From Labilibacter sediminis (GTDB lineage Bacteria; Bacteroidota; Bacteroidia; Bacteroidales; Marinilabiliaceae): 64,000 nt of DNA. A program made the position numbers and the translations under genes. Below, in pieces: positions 43,978 through 55,226 of the stretch. Where the stretch lies: positions 62,001-126,000 of the forward strand of contig NZ_VCHY01000002.1 of assembly GCF_005877885.1 (NCBI RefSeq), written 5' to 3'. The notes beneath the pieces were generated by a model. The model searched no databases and had not been told where the DNA came from. It worked only from the letters and a program-made list of their open reading frames with translations. Within the stretch, counting starts at the first letter, position 1. Each line of letters starts with the position of its first letter.

Positions 43978-44078
43978 CAACTAAAATTCCAGTACTCCGC
44001 TGCTACCTAATCATTTTAGAAGCTAATGAAGTCGGATTACTTTCATTTTTTCTATTTTTACGTGAAAATTAAATTTCT

Positions 44079-47006
44079 ATGGATAATTCGGCTCTTCAAT
44101 CAACCATCAACAAATTGTCTACTCTTTTAAAAGGAGAGGTATCGTATCGTAATATTGACAGAGCCCAACATGCCACAGATGCCTCTGCATTTCGCGAAAA
44201 GCCAATGGCTGTAGTTTGGCCAAGAGACCATTCAGACTTAAAACTCACCATTGAGTTTGCTCATAAAAACAAAATTCCAATTATACCACGCGGTGCAGGA
44301 ACCTCATTAGCGGGTCAGGTAGTGGGAGATGGTTTGGTAATTAACATGTCGAAATACATGAATAACATTATCGAACTTAATGAAGAAGAGAAGTGGGTAA
44401 TGGTTGAACCTGGTGTTGTACTGGATGAACTTAACAAATACCTAGAACCTTATGGTTTATTCTTTGGGCCGGAAACCTCTACTTCAAACCGATGCACTAT
44501 TGGCGGGATGACCGGAAATAACTCTTGCGGATCGCACTCATTAATATATGGTAGCACCAGAGATCATTTGCTGGAGGTACACGGATTCTTAGCCAATGCC
44601 CAACCCATTGTATTTAAGGAAATCCAACAGTGGGAGTTTGAAAAAAAATGTCAGCAGCAAAATCTGGAAGGTAGCATATACAGAGAAATTAATGAAATCT
44701 TATCGAAAGAAGAAAACAGAAAGGAAATAGATAAAGAATTTCCTAATAAAGAAATACACCGAAGAAACACAGGGTATGCTCTGGATTATCTGGCACAAAT
44801 GATTCCTTTTAAAGATGGTGGTGATAATTTCAACATGTGTAAACTTATTGCCGGATCAGAAGGTACCTTAATGACGGCGAGTAAAATTAAACTCAACCTT
44901 GTTGATACGCCACCAAAACATAAAGCTTTATTATGCGCCCATTTCAAAACATTAAAGGAATCTCTAAAAGCTAATCTTGTTGCCTTAAAACATAAACCAC
45001 GTGCTGTTGAATTAATTGATGATAAAATCATTGAGCTTGCCGGACAAAGTTCAGCGCAGGAAAGCAACCGTTTTTTTATAACTGGTGATCCTGAGGCTCT
45101 GTTAGTCATTGAATTTGCTGATGAAGATCCACAGATTGTTCAAAGTCAAATTCAAGATTTAATTGATGATTATAAAAAACAAGATTTGGGTTTTGCATTC
45201 CCCATCATTGAATCGTCAAATATTAAAAGAGTTTGGGATTTTCGTAAAGCAGGCTTAGGTGTTTTATCCAATATGAAAGGAGATAATTTACCTGTTGCCG
45301 TAATAGAAGACACTGCGCTTCGCCCTGAAGATTTACCAGCCTTTGCTGTAGATATTAAAGAAATGCTGGCAGCCTATGATAAAGACTGTATCTTTTATGC
45401 TCATGTAGGCTCAGGTGAACTTCATTTACGTCCTGTATTAAACTTAAAAGATCCACAAGATGTCATCTTATTTAGAAAGATTGCCAAAGAAACTGCGCAC
45501 ATCGTTAAAAAATACAATGGTTCATTAAGTGGAGAACATGGTGATGGAAGATTAAGAGGAGAGTTTATTCCTTTGATGATTGGTGATTTAAATTATAAAT
45601 TGCTTTTACGTATAAAAAAAGTTTTTGATCCGGAAGAACTTCTCAATCCCAATAAAATTGTCAATACCCCGCCAATGAATACCTCATTGAGGTATAGACA
45701 AGCCAATCCTTTAAAAAAAATAAATACCATTTTTAATTGGAGTGATACAGAAGGAATAGTCAGAGCAACAGAAAAATGCTCCGGAGCCGGTGACTGCCTT
45801 AAATCTGAAATCATCGGAGGTACTATGTGTCCAAGCTATATGGCTACCAGAGACGAGAAACACACCACAAGAGGAAGAGCTAATATTTTAAGAGAGTATT
45901 TCACAGGAAACTTAGAATCCGATAATTTATATTTAGAAGAAGTATATGAAGTATTAGGACTGTGTTTATCCTGCAAAGCATGTAAATCAGAATGCCCTTC
46001 AGGGGTAGATATTGCAAAACTTAAAGCTGAATTTTTACAACATTACTATACGCAAAAGGGTACTCCTTTAAGTGCGCTGGCTATAGGATACATGCCATTA
46101 ATAAACCGCTTATTTTCCGTTGCGCCCTGGATATATAATGGTATTTTATCAACCCCGGGAATAAATAAAATTGCACCTCGATTATTAGGATTTAGCACAA
46201 ACAGAAGGCTGCCTAAAATGAACAATAAAACCTTAAAAACCTGGGCCAAATGGCATAAGACTTCTGCAGCAAAACAAAAAACTGTATATTTCTTTGCTGA
46301 TGAATTTACCAATTATATGGATAGTGATGTTGGCATTAAAGCCATCTTACTATTGGAGAGACTTGGTTACAGAGTAGTTGTTCCACAACACACCAACAGT
46401 GGTAGAACATATATTTCTAAAGGACTCATAAAAAAAGCCAAAAGAATTGCTAACAGAAATATTGAATTGCTGGCACCAATGGTTTCGCCTTTAAGCCCCC
46501 TTATAGGGATAGAACCTTCTGCTGTATTAACCTTTAGAGATGAATATATTAACCTGGCTAACATAGACTTACAAGACGAAGCTGAAAAAATTAAAAAAAG
46601 TATTTTCACCATTGAAGAGTTTTTAGCCGACGAAATGCTTAAGGGAAGAATAAAACCTGATCAGTTTACACATGAAAAACGCAAAATCCGCTTTCATGGA
46701 CATTGCTACCAAAAGGCACTCTCAAACACTAAATACATTAAGCAGGTTCTTTCGTTTCCAACAAATTATGAGGCCGAAGAAATTGACTCAGGATGCTGTG
46801 GTATGGCCGGATCCTTTGGGTATGAAAAAGCATCCTATGCTGTCTCCGTTAAAATTGCGGAGATGAAACTACTCCCAGAAGTGAGAAAGACTCCTCAAGA
46901 TACATTTTTAGCCGCTTCAGGCACCTCCTGTAGGCATCAGATTAAAGATGGTACAGAAAAAAATGTAAGACATCCTGTGGAGATTCTATATGAAGCTTTA
47001 AAATAG
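44079..47006 (+). CDS. FAD-binding and Fe-S oxidoreductase, D-lactate-dehydrogenase/glycolate-oxidase-like
   Basis: A 975-residue fusion. Residues about 1-530 are an FAD-linked oxidase (PCMH type: IPRGAGTSLAGQVVGDGLVINMSKYM; C-terminal FAD domain with YAHVGSGELHLRPVLNL, GSLSGEHGDGRLRGEF). Residues about 560-660 carry two ferredoxin-like clusters, CSGAGDC...TMCPSY and CLSCKACKSECP. The C-terminus holds CCG domains (GHCYQKA, DSGCCGMAGSFGYE) that ligate an unusual Fe-S centre. Such fusions are soluble or peripheral respiratory or fermentative D-lactate or 2-hydroxyacid dehydrogenases. There is no signal peptide, so it is cytosolic. It is monocistronic. Confidence 0.88.
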   Translation: MDNSALQSTINKLSTLLKGEVSYRNIDRAQHATDASAFREKPMAVVWPRDHSDLKLTIEFAHKNKIPIIPRGAGTSLAGQVVGDGLVINMSKYMNNIIELNEEEKWVMVEPGVVLDELNKYLEPYGLFFGPETSTSNRCTIGGMTGNNSCGSHSLIYGSTRDHLLEVHGFLANAQPIVFKEIQQWEFEKKCQQQNLEGSIYREINEILSKEENRKEIDKEFPNKEIHRRNTGYALDYLAQMIPFKDGGDNFNMCKLIAGSEGTLMTASKIKLNLVDTPPKHKALLCAHFKTLKESLKANLVALKHKPRAVELIDDKIIELAGQSSAQESNRFFITGDPEALLVIEFADEDPQIVQSQIQDLIDDYKKQDLGFAFPIIESSNIKRVWDFRKAGLGVLSNMKGDNLPVAVIEDTALRPEDLPAFAVDIKEMLAAYDKDCIFYAHVGSGELHLRPVLNLKDPQDVILFRKIAKETAHIVKKYNGSLSGEHGDGRLRGEFIPLMIGDLNYKLLLRIKKVFDPEELLNPNKIVNTPPMNTSLRYRQANPLKKINTIFNWSDTEGIVRATEKCSGAGDCLKSEIIGGTMCPSYMATRDEKHTTRGRANILREYFTGNLESDNLYLEEVYEVLGLCLSCKACKSECPSGVDIAKLKAEFLQHYYTQKGTPLSALAIGYMPLINRLFSVAPWIYNGILSTPGINKIAPRLLGFSTNRRLPKMNNKTLKTWAKWHKTSAAKQKTVYFFADEFTNYMDSDVGIKAILLLERLGYRVVVPQHTNSGRTYISKGLIKKAKRIANRNIELLAPMVSPLSPLIGIEPSAVLTFRDEYINLANIDLQDEAEKIKKSIFTIEEFLADEMLKGRIKPDQFTHEKRKIRFHGHCYQKALSNTKYIKQVLSFPTNYEAEEIDSGCCGMAGSFGYEKASYAVSVKIAEMKLLPEVRKTPQDTFLAASGTSCRHQIKDGTEKNVRHPVEILYEALK

Positions 47007-47016
47007 CTTATGGATA

Positions 47017-50000
47017 TTATACCGGTTTAAATCCAATAACTATCATATCATCAACCTGCTCGTAATTATCCATCCATTCTTCTATCTTTTGATGAAGAAT
47101 GGCTTTTTGATCTTCTGCAGGTAACTTGTGGATATTTAACAACAGGTGTCTAAACCTACGATATTTAAATTTCTTACCTTCAGAACCTCCAAATTGATCG
47201 GCATATCCATCAGAGAAAATATAAAAAGTATCATTAGGTTCCATGCTAATCTCATGTTTCGAAAAACGAAGGCTGTCATCATATTGATAACCTACAGGAA
47301 ACCTATCTCCTTTGTAAACAAATATCTCATTATCCCTAACCAGATATAAAGGACTATATGCGCCTGAAAAAGTCATTTTTTGCGTCTTTTTATCAATAAT
47401 ACAAAGCGCAATGTCCATTCCATCATTCACAGTTAAGTCGTCTTGCTCACTTGCAGGAGTATTCTTCTTAAACGTGGCTATAACCTCCTTACTTAACCTA
47501 TCCAATATTTCAGCCGGATCCGCATTAGTGTCCGTTCCCACAATACTCTTAAGCATATCATAGGCAATAATGGACATAAAGGCTCCAGGAACACCATGAC
47601 CGGTACAATCCACTGCTGCAACAAAAATTTTATCATCAGCTTCGTGCAGCCAGTAAAAATCCCCACTCACCAAATCCTTAGGCCTGTAATAAATGAACGA
47701 CTCTGGTAAAACATTCTTTATTTTTTTCTCGGAAGGTAAAATCGACTCCTGTATTCTTTTTGCGTAATAAATGCTATCTGTTAAACTCTGATTAATCTTA
47801 GATAATAATTCCTTTTGCGCCTCTATTTTCTTTTTATCAATGGCCTTTTCCTGAAGCGACTTATAGGCAGATTTATAATGATGAACCCTATAATTAATAA
47901 TAGATTGCACCAGAAAAACCAATGCAATAAGATAAAATGCATAGGCGTAATTCGACATCCATATTGGTGAAATAATCGATATTCTCAATTCTATGGGTGA
48001 ATTGGTCCATACATAATCACTATTTGAGCCTTTTATATGCAATACATAATCCCCTACCGGCAAATCCGAAATATTAAGTTCGTTGTTAGAGGTAATTGGT
48101 CTCCAGTCATCATCAAAGCCTTCAAGATATACCTGAAATTTATTCTTCGTCGGCTCTGTGAAATCTAAGGCTGCAAAGGAAAACTTCAGCATCGAACTTT
48201 TCTTATACTTGATTGAAATTTCCTCTTCATCTCCTTTAAAACGTTCTACCAGTTTTCCTTTATGATAACGCTCTATTGACGTTAATACAACATCCGGTCG
48301 ATGCAGATTATATTTTATTGAATCAGGATTTAAATAAGCAACACCGGCAACCCCTCCAAAATAAATACTTCCTGAGGGCGACATCGCTGTAGCTCCTTTA
48401 CTGAACACATACCCTGGTAGTCCGTCTGATACGTCAAAGTTAAATATATCCCCATCCTTTTGAATAAGAGATACTCCTTTATTGGTGCTTAACCACACAC
48501 TGTTATCATCACAAACAACACTATAAATCATGTCATTTGCCAATCCATCCGCTTGTGTATAAAACCCAAAATCATCTTCTTTCTTATTATAATAAGTAAC
48601 GCCAGACCTGGTCCCAAACCATATTTTATCATCCTGGTCTTCACTAATAGATAAAATATGATTGTTACTTAAAACAAAAATAGAATCACTTAAATTTTTT
48701 AAATGACCAATTTCTTTGGAAGTATCATTTTTGGAATCTACAAAGTTAACTCCGTCACTTGTTCCAATCCATAAAATACCTTCCGTATCAAGATACAGTG
48801 CATTGATTTCATCATTACAAATACTATTCTTATTACCACTATCAGAAAAGTAATTGGTTATTTCATATCCATTATATTTATACAGACCAAACTGTGTCCC
48901 AAACCAAATATTCCCTTCGGTATCTTCTTCTATGGCATTAATCGTATTGTTTATAAGTAACGACTTAAAACCTTCGCTATTTGTATATGAAAACTCCCTT
49001 ATTGTTCCTCTTTCTAAGTAAAATATATAAATCCCCTGCCCTGTACCTATCCATATACGATTTTTAGAATCGTTACACATAGAAAGAATCACGTCTTCTC
49101 CCAGGTAATTTAAGGTTCGATTTACAGGATAACTATATACATCACCTTTTTCTGTATCTAATATTTTTAATCCTTTATCAGCAGTACCCAACCATAAACG
49201 CTCTTCTTCGTCAATATGTATACTCTTAATATCAAAACTTTTGAGACCCTGATATTTTTTAGAACCTTCTTGTATACTACTAAACTTTTTAGGTTTAAAA
49301 TTTACTTTAAGCAAGCCATCATATCGGGTACCCACCCAAAGCAAACCCGAATTATCTTCAAAGAAACAAGTAATTTCACTCGTACTAATTCTGTTTTCCG
49401 ATATATTAAAATAAGATTTTGGATCATAACCTAAGCTTTGCTTGTCAACATCATAATCCAACTTAAAAATTCCCTTTTTAGTACCAAGCCATATACTTCC
49501 ATCGAGATGCCTTAAACCCGTTTTTACAGCCCCTAATACTCCCCTTGGAAGATATACTTTTTCATCCTGTAAAACACCGTCTTCTGTTTGTTCTAATTGA
49601 TATATACCGGCAGAACCTCCCAATACAGTAGTTTCCGGATTAATTTTAATAATGAACGATACACTACCCAGTTTTGGTAATACATCACTTTCCTCGTTGA
49701 ACAAAATGCGTTCATACAATCTATCCTTTTTATTAAACTGGGAAATTCCATCATTTGTACCTACCCAAAGGTGAGATGAAGATTTATGAACAATAGGGAC
49801 ATTTAAACTTTCCTGATGCTTAAATATTGTACTATATAAACTATATGAGGATAATATGGATGATTTAATATTATAATTAAGCAGATAATTATCAGTTTTA
49901 ATCCATAATGAAGAATCCGGATCAAAAGAAAGAGCGTAAATATTCTCTTCAGGAAAATGTAAATGCTTATAGGTATGTTTATCTATTGTTACAAAACTAT

Positions 50001-50385
50001 CAGTTTCTCTAACCCATTTATTCAGACCGCTTCCGATAGTTCCCACCCAAAGATTTCCCTGATAATCCTCTGTAATAGACTGAATATAATTTCCTGATAT
50101 TGATGTATTATCTTCTAAGTTATGTCTGTAAATTTTAAAAGAGTAGCCATCGTATCTGTTAAGACCATCTTCTGTTCCAATCCATAACAAACCTTTACTA
50201 TCCTGAAAAACAGCAGTAATACCATTACCTGAAAGGCCATTATGAATTGTATATGTACTAACACTTATTCGTTGCTCCGTATCTAATGCGGCAACTTTTG
50301 CGCTCAGCACAATGGATAAAAACAGAAACAAGCACCCTATTTTTGCACTCTTTTGTGATATTAGATGAGATAAACGACATTCCAT
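47017..50385 (-). CDS. Beta-propeller sensor fused to a SpoIIE-type PP2C phosphatase
   Basis: 1122 residues. A signal peptide (about 1-34) precedes a periplasmic region of reg_prop beta-propeller blades (about 40-690, recurring LWIGTEDGLNRYDG, NLWVGTIGSGLNKW, IWFGTQFGLYKYNG). A Y_Y_Y-type Ig domain follows (about 725-795, YEGFDDDW-like VYLEGFDDDWRPI), then one membrane helix (about 805-826) and a coiled-coil linker. The C-terminal SpoIIE domain (about 898-1120) keeps the metal Asp motifs: VSGDFYWL, AAVDCTGHGVPGAFMS, FSDGYADQFGG and DDMIVIGF. In Bacteroidota this propeller front end usually carries a histidine kinase, so the phosphatase output suggests partner-switching or anti-sigma control. 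The sensed ligand is unknown. Monocistronic. Confidence 0.9.
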   Translation of the reverse strand: MECRLSHLISQKSAKIGCLFLFLSIVLSAKVAALDTEQRISVSTYTIHNGLSGNGITAVFQDSKGLLWIGTEDGLNRYDGYSFKIYRHNLEDNTSISGNYIQSITEDYQGNLWVGTIGSGLNKWVRETDSFVTIDKHTYKHLHFPEENIYALSFDPDSSLWIKTDNYLLNYNIKSSILSSYSLYSTIFKHQESLNVPIVHKSSSHLWVGTNDGISQFNKKDRLYERILFNEESDVLPKLGSVSFIIKINPETTVLGGSAGIYQLEQTEDGVLQDEKVYLPRGVLGAVKTGLRHLDGSIWLGTKKGIFKLDYDVDKQSLGYDPKSYFNISENRISTSEITCFFEDNSGLLWVGTRYDGLLKVNFKPKKFSSIQEGSKKYQGLKSFDIKSIHIDEEERLWLGTADKGLKILDTEKGDVYSYPVNRTLNYLGEDVILSMCNDSKNRIWIGTGQGIYIFYLERGTIREFSYTNSEGFKSLLINNTINAIEEDTEGNIWFGTQFGLYKYNGYEITNYFSDSGNKNSICNDEINALYLDTEGILWIGTSDGVNFVDSKNDTSKEIGHLKNLSDSIFVLSNNHILSISEDQDDKIWFGTRSGVTYYNKKEDDFGFYTQADGLANDMIYSVVCDDNSVWLSTNKGVSLIQKDGDIFNFDVSDGLPGYVFSKGATAMSPSGSIYFGGVAGVAYLNPDSIKYNLHRPDVVLTSIERYHKGKLVERFKGDEEEISIKYKKSSMLKFSFAALDFTEPTKNKFQVYLEGFDDDWRPITSNNELNISDLPVGDYVLHIKGSNSDYVWTNSPIELRISIISPIWMSNYAYAFYLIALVFLVQSIINYRVHHYKSAYKSLQEKAIDKKKIEAQKELLSKINQSLTDSIYYAKRIQESILPSEKKIKNVLPESFIYYRPKDLVSGDFYWLHEADDKIFVAAVDCTGHGVPGAFMSIIAYDMLKSIVGTDTNADPAEILDRLSKEVIATFKKNTPASEQDDLTVNDGMDIALCIIDKKTQKMTFSGAYSPLYLVRDNEIFVYKGDRFPVGYQYDDSLRFSKHEISMEPNDTFYIFSDGYADQFGGSEGKKFKYRRFRHLLLNIHKLPAEDQKAILHQKIEEWMDNYEQVDDMIVIGFKPV

Positions 50386-50551
50386 ATTGAGAACAAAATT
50401 AACAAAATGTCTTCATATTAATATTTCTTTCTGACAAAATTAAAAAAAACATTTATTTACCTCTCCATCAATACCTTTAGACAGGATTAAAGGATATATT
50501 TAAAAATATAAAAAAGACCATATCTTGATCTTTCTTATATTTTCTGGCATC

Positions 50552-51859
50552 TTATTCAGAAGCTTTATCTATGAAATATTGCAGATTTTGCGATTTAGGC
50601 CTTTCGATAGGAAGTCCGTACAATCTATCCCACACCAATTGCGTTAATACACCCAAAGCCCGAGAAACACCAAACAAAACGGTATAAATTGGAAACTCTG
50701 TAATGCCATAACTTGTCAGTAAGGAGCCTGATATCGCATCAACATTAGGCCAAGGATTTTTTACTTTACCTGTAGCTAATAACACATTCGGCACCACATT
50801 ATATATTTTATTTACTAATTTAATATATGGAGCATCAGGAATATACTTATTAGCAAATTCAAGTTGTACAGTGAAACGCGGATCTGTTTTACGTAATACT
50901 GCATGACCATAACCAGGTATCACACGCCCCTTCTTTAATGTTTCTTCAGCATATGCCTTAATTTGCTCTTCAGTTGGATCTTCACTTCCAATCTCTCTCT
51001 TCATCTTATTTAACCAGTGCATCACATCCTGATTTGCCATACCATGAAGTGGTCCGGCTAAACCATTCATGCCAGCAGAAAAGCTATAATAAGGATTTGA
51101 CAATGCAGAACCAACCAAGTGTGTTGCATGAGCTGAAACATTCCCTCCTTCATGGTCCGAATGAATCAACATATACAAACGCATAAGTCTTTTTACTTCT
51201 TCTGTATTATGCCCCATCATATGCGCCAGGTTTCCGGCCCAATCCAAACTTGGATCCGGTGCGATATGGTTACCATTATGAAATACTCTACGATATATAT
51301 AAGCTGCTATGATAGGCAATCTGGATATCAAGTCCATTACTCCTTCATAAGTTGGATCCCAATAATCCTTTTTATCCATACCCACCAAATAAGCTTTCCT
51401 AAACTGAGACTCCGTAGACATAGCGAGAATGGCCGTATTAAACTGAATCATAGGGTGAGCATCCTTAGGCAAGGCTTCTATAACATCATAAACATGAGAC
51501 GGGATTCCCTGAGCTCTCTGAGCCCATTGATTACTAATATATTTTACATCTTCATCATTCGGTAATTCACCCGTTAGCATCAAATAAAAAACCCCTTCAG
51601 GTAAAGGTTCACCACCCTCATGAAGACAAGGAAGCTTCTCCTTAAGTTCTGGTATAGAATATCCTCTAAAACGGATACCTTCTTCCGGATCTAGTTTTGA
51701 AGTACACGTAAGTAAACCAACAACACCTTTCATTCCGGTTAACACCTGAGACATAGTTATTTCCTGTATTACCTTGTCTCCATTCTTCTTAACAAGATTC
51801 CGAACAATTTCAGCCTTCGGTAAGGCAACGTCAATTAACTTTTGCTTTAAATAGTCCAT
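50552..51859 (-). CDS. gltA: Citrate synthase, mitochondrial/eukaryotic-like type
   Basis: A 435-residue citrate (Si)-synthase condensing oxaloacetate with acetyl-CoA. The active-site triad is in LIHSDHEGGNVSAH, PGYGHAVLRKTDPR and NPWPNVDAISG, equivalent to His274, His320 and Asp375 of the pig enzyme. The whole region from HSDHEGG through FGVSRALGVLTQLVWDR matches the mitochondrial protein more closely than the E. coli hexameric type, with no NADH-binding N-terminal domain. It is probably dimeric and not NADH-inhibited. It is minus-strand; a hairpin repeat lies between it and enolase, so it has its own promoter. Confidence 0.93.
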   Translation of the reverse strand: MDYLKQKLIDVALPKAEIVRNLVKKNGDKVIQEITMSQVLTGMKGVVGLLTCTSKLDPEEGIRFRGYSIPELKEKLPCLHEGGEPLPEGVFYLMLTGELPNDEDVKYISNQWAQRAQGIPSHVYDVIEALPKDAHPMIQFNTAILAMSTESQFRKAYLVGMDKKDYWDPTYEGVMDLISRLPIIAAYIYRRVFHNGNHIAPDPSLDWAGNLAHMMGHNTEEVKRLMRLYMLIHSDHEGGNVSAHATHLVGSALSNPYYSFSAGMNGLAGPLHGMANQDVMHWLNKMKREIGSEDPTEEQIKAYAEETLKKGRVIPGYGHAVLRKTDPRFTVQLEFANKYIPDAPYIKLVNKIYNVVPNVLLATGKVKNPWPNVDAISGSLLTSYGITEFPIYTVLFGVSRALGVLTQLVWDRLYGLPIERPKSQNLQYFIDKASE

Positions 51860-51991
51860 AGAATTATATTTGATGCTATTAAATATAGTAAAATAATGAT
51901 GAGGTTAATCATGTAGATGAATAAGATATTTTACCCAAAACAATTCATCCTATATCCTTTCATCATTTACATATACTGAATTGATTTTTTT

Positions 51992-52161
51992 AACCCGTAT
52001 TATCTATTAGAACTTCGTCATGAACATTGAAAGCACTATAAAACAAAGCTTTACTGAAACGAGGCATAGCATCGTTCTGGTGAGTTGAAGTGAAGCTACA
52101 AAGTGTTTTGTTTTGAAGTGATTTCAATGTGTAATAGATTTTCTAATGCATAAAGCGGGTT
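51992..52161. repeat. ~170-nt imperfect palindrome, copy 2 of the dispersed hairpin element
   Basis: The ends AACCCG...CGGGTT match copy 1 at 16368-16536. Nested arms: ACATTGAAA 52024-52032 with TTTCAATGT 52122-52130; CACT 52034-52037 with AGTG 52117-52120; AAAACAAA 52040-52047 with TTTGTTTT 52107-52114; AGCTTTACT 52047-52055 with AGTGAAGCT 52089-52097. The apical segment 52065-52089 is 22/25 identical to copy 1. The arms differ from copy 1 but stay complementary, including paired changes (GTT/AAC versus ACT/AGT). Confidence 0.8.
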
Positions 52162-52216
52162 TAAAACATAAGTCAAACACTAAATCGGCTTATTTGTTCG
52201 TCAGAATAAAACAAAA

Positions 52217-52243
52217 AAAGGGGTGCCCGCCGGACACCCCTTC
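52217..52243 (-). terminator. Terminator of eno
   Basis: On the minus strand GGGGTG pairs with CACCCC around a GC-rich loop, followed by a run of seven T. It lies 23 bases after the eno stop codon. Confidence 0.85.
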
Positions 52244-52265
52244 ATTAAAATTATGTGTTAAGCAA

Positions 52266-53576
<1,311 letters not shown>

Positions 53577-53606
53577 TTATTTAAAAATTGAGTATTGTTT
53601 TTATAA

Positions 53607-53640
53607 AAAAAGGATAATGGCACGAGGCAATTATCCTTTT
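53607..53640 (-). terminator. Terminator of the ribosomal operon after rplQ
   Basis: AAAAGGATAAT pairs with ATTATCCTTTT around a 10-base loop. On the minus strand a run of T follows. It lies 36 bases past the rplQ stop, before eno. Confidence 0.8.
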
Positions 53641-53676
53641 ATATTTTAAGAATGCAAATATGTACTTACAAGTTCA

Positions 53677-54219
53677 CTATTCTTTTGTACTTTCTTCATC
53701 TGTAGAAGCCTCTTTTGATTCTTCAGCAACTTTAGCTTCAGGAGCTTCAGTTGTACCTTCAGTTTCAACAACTGCAGTTTCAACTGCAGCAACAGAGCTC
53801 TTACGACGTCTACGACGTGTTTTCTTTTCTGCAGATGGCTTGCTAGAAGATAACATATTCTCGTTATAATCAACAAGCTCGATATAACACATCTCTGCGT
53901 TATCACCTAAACGGTTACCCAACTTTAAAATACGGGTATATCCACCAGGCCTGTCACCGATTTTCCCAGCTACTTCTCTGAATAACTCTGAAACGGCATA
54001 CTTATCATTTAAATATCCAAAAACAACCCTTCTTTGTGCAGTAGAATCCTCTTTAGATTTAGTAATAAGAGGCTCCACATACATACGTAATGCCTTTGCT
54101 TTAGCTACAGTTGTCTTAATTCTCTTATGCATGATAAGAGAAGAAGCCATATTGGCAAGCATCGCTTTACGGTGAGCGCTCTTTCTACCTAAATGATTAA
54201 ACTTTTTTCTATGTCTCAT
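53677..54219 (-). CDS. rplQ: 50S ribosomal protein L17
   Basis: 180 residues. The core ([34 protein letters not shown] through [28 protein letters not shown], to about residue 120) is standard L17. It then has a ~60-residue tail: a [10 protein letters not shown] patch followed by a Glu/Ala/Ser/Thr-rich acidic stretch. Such tails on L17 are common in Bacteroidota and absent from E. coli. It is the last gene of the alpha operon, 5 bases after rpoA. Confidence 0.97.
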   Translation of the reverse strand: MRHRKKFNHLGRKSAHRKAMLANMASSLIMHKRIKTTVAKAKALRMYVEPLITKSKEDSTAQRRVVFGYLNDKYAVSELFREVAGKIGDRPGGYTRILKLGNRLGDNAEMCYIELVDYNENMLSSSKPSAEKKTRRRRRKSSVAAVETAVVETEGTTEAPEAKVAEESKEASTDEESTKE

Positions 54220-54224
54220 CGCAA

Positions 54225-55217
54225 TTATTCCTTGTCTAATTTATACTTAGTAATATCCATCCCGAAGGTTAAGTTCATCACCTGTAACAAGTCATCAAGC
54301 TCAGTTAATGATTTTTTACCAAAGTTACGGAACTTTAATAAATCGTTACGGTTAAACTGTACTAATTCACCTAATGTTTCAACATCAGCCGCTTTTAAGC
54401 AGTTTAATGCACGAACAGAAAGGTCAAGGTCAACCAACTTCGTTTTTAATAATTGACGCATATGAAGCACTTCTTCGTCAAATTCCTCATTACCAAATTT
54501 CTCATCTGAATCAAGAGTAATTCTTTCATCAGAGAATAACATGAAATGGTAAATAAGAATTTTAGCCGCTTCTTTTAATGCATCTTTTGGATGGATAGAA
54601 CCGTCAGTTTCTATTTCTATAATTAATTTCTCGTAGTCAGTTTTTTGTTCTACACGATAATTTTCAATCGCGTATTTTACATTTCTGACCGGCGTATATA
54701 TAGAGTCAATCGCAATAACACCAAATTCAGCATCAACTGAACGATTTTCCTCTGCAGGAACGTATCCTCTACCCTTGTTAATAGAAATTTCTAATTTCAG
54801 ATTAACATCAGGATTCATTAAACAGATTGTTTGATCTGGATTCAAAACTTCAAAACCAGTCATGAAGTTATTCAACTCCCCGGCTTTTAATTCTTCCTTA
54901 CCCGACACATTAATAGTTACTTTTTCACTATCAACCTCTTCCACAATCTGCTTAAATCTGATTTGCTTAAGATTAAGAATAATGTCGGTTGTATCGTTAA
55001 TTACGCCAGGAATAGTTGAGAATTCATGATCAACTCCTTCTATCTTTACAGATGTAATTGCGAAACCTTCTAATGAGGATAACAAAATTCTTCTTAAGGC
55101 ATTTCCAACGGTAATACCATATCCTGGTTCTAGCGGACGAAATTCGAAGCGACCGAATTGTTTGTCCGCTTCAAGCATAATTACTTTGTCAGGTTTTTGG
55201 AATGCTAATATTGCCAT
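54225..55217 (-). CDS. rpoA: DNA-directed RNA polymerase subunit alpha
   Basis: 330 residues. The N-terminal assembly domain ([41 protein letters not shown]) and the C-terminal helix-hairpin-helix domain ([26 protein letters not shown]... [10 protein letters not shown]) are both complete. It nucleates polymerase assembly and contacts upstream elements and activators. It lies between rpsD and rplQ, separated by 9 and 5 bases, in the classical alpha operon order. Confidence 0.98.
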   Translation of the reverse strand: MAILAFQKPDKVIMLEADKQFGRFEFRPLEPGYGITVGNALRRILLSSLEGFAITSVKIEGVDHEFSTIPGVINDTTDIILNLKQIRFKQIVEEVDSEKVTINVSGKEELKAGELNNFMTGFEVLNPDQTICLMNPDVNLKLEISINKGRGYVPAEENRSVDAEFGVIAIDSIYTPVRNVKYAIENYRVEQKTDYEKLIIEIETDGSIHPKDALKEAAKILIYHFMLFSDERITLDSDEKFGNEEFDEEVLHMRQLLKTKLVDLDLSVRALNCLKAADVETLGELVQFNRNDLLKFRNFGKKSLTELDDLLQVMNLTFGMDITKYKLDKE

Positions 55218-55226
55218 AAGAATTAA

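Larger units (their letters stand above)
51860..52265. other. Intergenic region between eno and gltA
   Basis: 406 bp. It holds the hairpin repeat copy 2 (51992-52161) and the enolase terminator (52217-52243). The first 130 bases should contain the gltA promoter on the minus strand, but no clean TAnnTTTG box is seen. No gene. Confidence 0.5.

Noticed and set aside
53646-53906. 86-codon minus-strand frame overlapping rplQ
   Set aside because: It is a shifted reading of the low-complexity L17 tail.
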